This document shows positions 6,659 to 7,849 of a stretch of 7,849 nucleotides of DNA, piece after piece. The stretch lies in assembly GCA_023390675.1 (NCBI GenBank), contig JAEWCK010000226.1:1-7849 (forward strand), written 5' to 3'. Each line of letters starts with the position of its first letter. Within the stretch, counting starts at the first letter, position 1. The stretch is from Pseudomonadota bacterium. Its GTDB lineage: Bacteria; Pseudomonadota; Alphaproteobacteria; Sphingomonadales; Sphingomonadaceae. Under the pieces are notes generated by a model. The model was given only the letters and a program-made list of their open reading frames with translations, was not told where the DNA came from and searched no databases. The translations under genes were made by a program, and so were the position numbers.

Positions 6659-6739
6659 CTGTGCTCCTGCGAAAGCAGGAGCTCAAGGCCGCAAGCGAGT
6701 CGTCCGTGACTCTGGGCCCCTGCTTTCGCAGGAGCACAG
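6659..6739. repeat. Intergenic inverted repeat with 21-base arms and internal hairpins; possible bidirectional terminator
   Basis: Arms 6659-6679 and 6719-6739 are perfect reverse complements separated by 39 bases. The left arm with flank (6663-6682) also folds alone as an 8-base stem, GCTCCTGC/GCAGGAGC, closed by a GAAA tetraloop. The right arm can form CCTGC/GCAGG around TTTC (6719-6732). In the middle, GAGTC (6697-6701) pairs with GACTC (6708-6712). The element can therefore be one long stem or a cloverleaf-like set. It fills the gap between two convergent genes, which suits a terminator for both, although no U-tract is present. From memory, similar elements with a CTCCTGCGAAAGCAGGAG core recur between genes in sphingomonads. 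That is recall, not a search. Confidence 0.85.
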
Positions 6740-6744
6740 GGACT

Positions 6745-7833
6745 TCAGAGCGCTACCGGCGCTCCGCCCTGCAACACGTGCGTGCAGAGCTGCGCTTCGG
6801 GCGTGTCGCCCGCCTCGAGCGCCGCGACCGTGACCCAGCCTTCGCTGCGCAGCCGGGCGGCGAGTTCGGCCGGCGTGCCCAGCGGCACGAACAGCCGCCG
6901 CCGCGCGTCCGCGCCGATGCCGGCGGCGAGGATCGGATCGGCATAGAGCGAGAAGCCGACCGCAGCTTCCTCCGCGCCGTCGCCATGGACGATCGTGTAG
7001 CTGCCGCCGCGCCCGATTTCGCCGCGCACGCCGCGCGCGAAGATCGAGAAGCCGAGCCAGCTCTGATATTCGAAGCCGTGGCGCTCGGTCGGGTCGAGCG
7101 TGAGCGCGGCCTGCCCCTCGATGCTCGCAGCGATTGCGGCGAGCCCGTCGAGCCGGCTCGCCAGCGCGGCGCCGGCGTCGCTCGCGCGCAGCCGCGCCAT
7201 CGCCGCGTCGAACGGCCCCGCCGCCTCGATCAGCGGCAGATAGCGCGGGTCTATCGCCGCAACCCCGCCCGCGTCCTTGGCGTCGAGCCGGTCGCGCAAC
7301 TCCTCGAGGCCGGTGGCATCGCCCGCGAGCGTGTCGACGAGATCGGGAAGCGTGAAATCGACTGCGATTCCTTCGACCCCCGCCGCCCGCAGCGCCTCGA
7401 TCGCAACGCCCACGACCTCGGTGGCCGCCGCGACGGTGTCCAGCCCGATCAGCTCGCAGCCGATCTGGCGCACCGAGCGGAGCGGATCGAGCTCCGACGC
7501 CGAGAGCTTCATCACCGCGCCCGCATAGGAAAGCCGGACGGGGCGCGGATGATGCCCCATTCGCGTCGCCGCGATGCGGCCGACCTGCGCGGTGAGATCG
7601 GGCCGGACCGCCAGCGTGCGCTGCGACACCGGATCGACGAAGCGAACCGCATCGCGCAACCCGCCGGTCTTCAGGCGCGCGCCCAGCTCGTCGGCGAATT
7701 CGGCGAGCGGCGGATCGACGCGCTCATAGCCGTACGAACGCGCCACGCCGAGCACGCACCCCTCCAGCCGCGCCGCCGCATCGGCGGCGGGCGGAAGCCG
7801 GTCGTGGAAGCCTTGGGGGAGGAGACCGCTCAT
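6745..7833 (-). CDS. hisZ: ATP phosphoribosyltransferase regulatory subunit HisZ
   Basis: HisZ is a catalytically inactive relative of histidyl-tRNA synthetase. It assembles with the short form of HisG to make active, histidine-sensitive ATP phosphoribosyltransferase, the first step of histidine synthesis, in the cytoplasm. The 362 residues cover the class II synthetase-like core without the anticodon-binding domain. Visible are the N-terminal LLPQGFHDRLPP (4-15), the motif 2 region RPDLTAQVGR (77-86), RQIGCELIG (122-130) and a motif 3 remnant GEIGRGGSYT (271-280) in place of the synthetase GGGRYD-type motif. The start ATG at 7833 is supported by a purine-rich ribosome site, GGGGAGAGG (7849-7841), seven bases upstream. 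Its stop lies five bases from the intergenic inverted repeat. Neither hisG nor another histidine gene is in view. Confidence 0.93.
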   Translation of the reverse strand: MSGLLPQGFHDRLPPAADAAARLEGCVLGVARSYGYERVDPPLAEFADELGARLKTGGLRDAVRFVDPVSQRTLAVRPDLTAQVGRIAATRMGHHPRPVRLSYAGAVMKLSASELDPLRSVRQIGCELIGLDTVAAATEVVGVAIEALRAAGVEGIAVDFTLPDLVDTLAGDATGLEELRDRLDAKDAGGVAAIDPRYLPLIEAAGPFDAAMARLRASDAGAALASRLDGLAAIAASIEGQAALTLDPTERHGFEYQSWLGFSIFARGVRGEIGRGGSYTIVHGDGAEEAAVGFSLYADPILAAGIGADARRRLFVPLGTPAELAARLRSEGWVTVAALEAGDTPEAQLCTHVLQGGAPVAL

Positions 7834-7840
7834 CTAAAGC

Positions 7841-7849
7841 CCTCTCCCC
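7841..7849 (-). promoter_or_regulatory. Shine-Dalgarno region of hisZ at the window edge
   Basis: The minus strand reads GGGGAGAGG just upstream of the hisZ ATG, with a CTTTAG spacer. This supports the start at 7833. Anything further upstream, including the promoter, is outside the window. Confidence 0.6.

Overview
The window is about two-thirds GC or more, densely coded, and looks like chromosome from an alphaproteobacterium, most likely a sphingomonad (Sphingomonas or a close relative). This assignment is inferred from three things: the family-level look of the proteins (HisZ, the ligase-associated helicase and exonuclease, the mannitol-dehydrogenase-family enzyme), the very high GC at codon third positions, and an intergenic inverted repeat of a kind I associate with sphingomonad genomes. 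No database search was possible. No rRNA, tRNA, CRISPR array, transposase or phage gene was seen, and there is no gene-free stretch longer than 300 bases.

Left part, minus strand (1 to 3048). Three genes read leftward and could form one transcript. First is a 60-residue single-span membrane protein with a strong Shine-Dalgarno sequence. It overlaps by 11 bases a 224-residue protein with an N-terminal membrane anchor and short beta-type repeats. After a further 38 bases comes a large Lhr-type DEXH helicase of the 'ligase-associated' DNA repair family, whose C-terminal end lies beyond base 1.

Centre, plus strand (3143 to 6652). A metallo-beta-lactamase/beta-CASP 'ligase-associated' exonuclease starts 94 bases from the divergent small membrane gene. 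The helicase and exonuclease belong to a repair module that normally also carries an ATP-dependent DNA ligase and a phosphoesterase. Here the two are split onto opposite strands, two membrane-protein genes lie between them, and no ligase follows the exonuclease. Next come two tandem paralogous small secreted proteins with PRC-barrel-like C-terminal domains, which share a 39-base identical stretch. Then comes a 477-residue oxidoreductase of the mannitol dehydrogenase/fructuronate reductase family.

Right part. A 92-base gap holds a pair of 21-base inverted arms with internal hairpins, placed between the convergent oxidoreductase gene and hisZ (minus strand, 6745 to 7833). It could act as a two-way terminator. 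hisZ encodes the regulatory subunit of ATP phosphoribosyltransferase, the first enzyme of histidine synthesis. Its Shine-Dalgarno sequence is the last thing visible at the right edge.

No clearly new multi-gene system is evident. The best leads are the rearranged repair module with its two linked membrane proteins, the secreted tandem paralogs, and two strong inverted repeats (one inside the helicase coding region, one intergenic).
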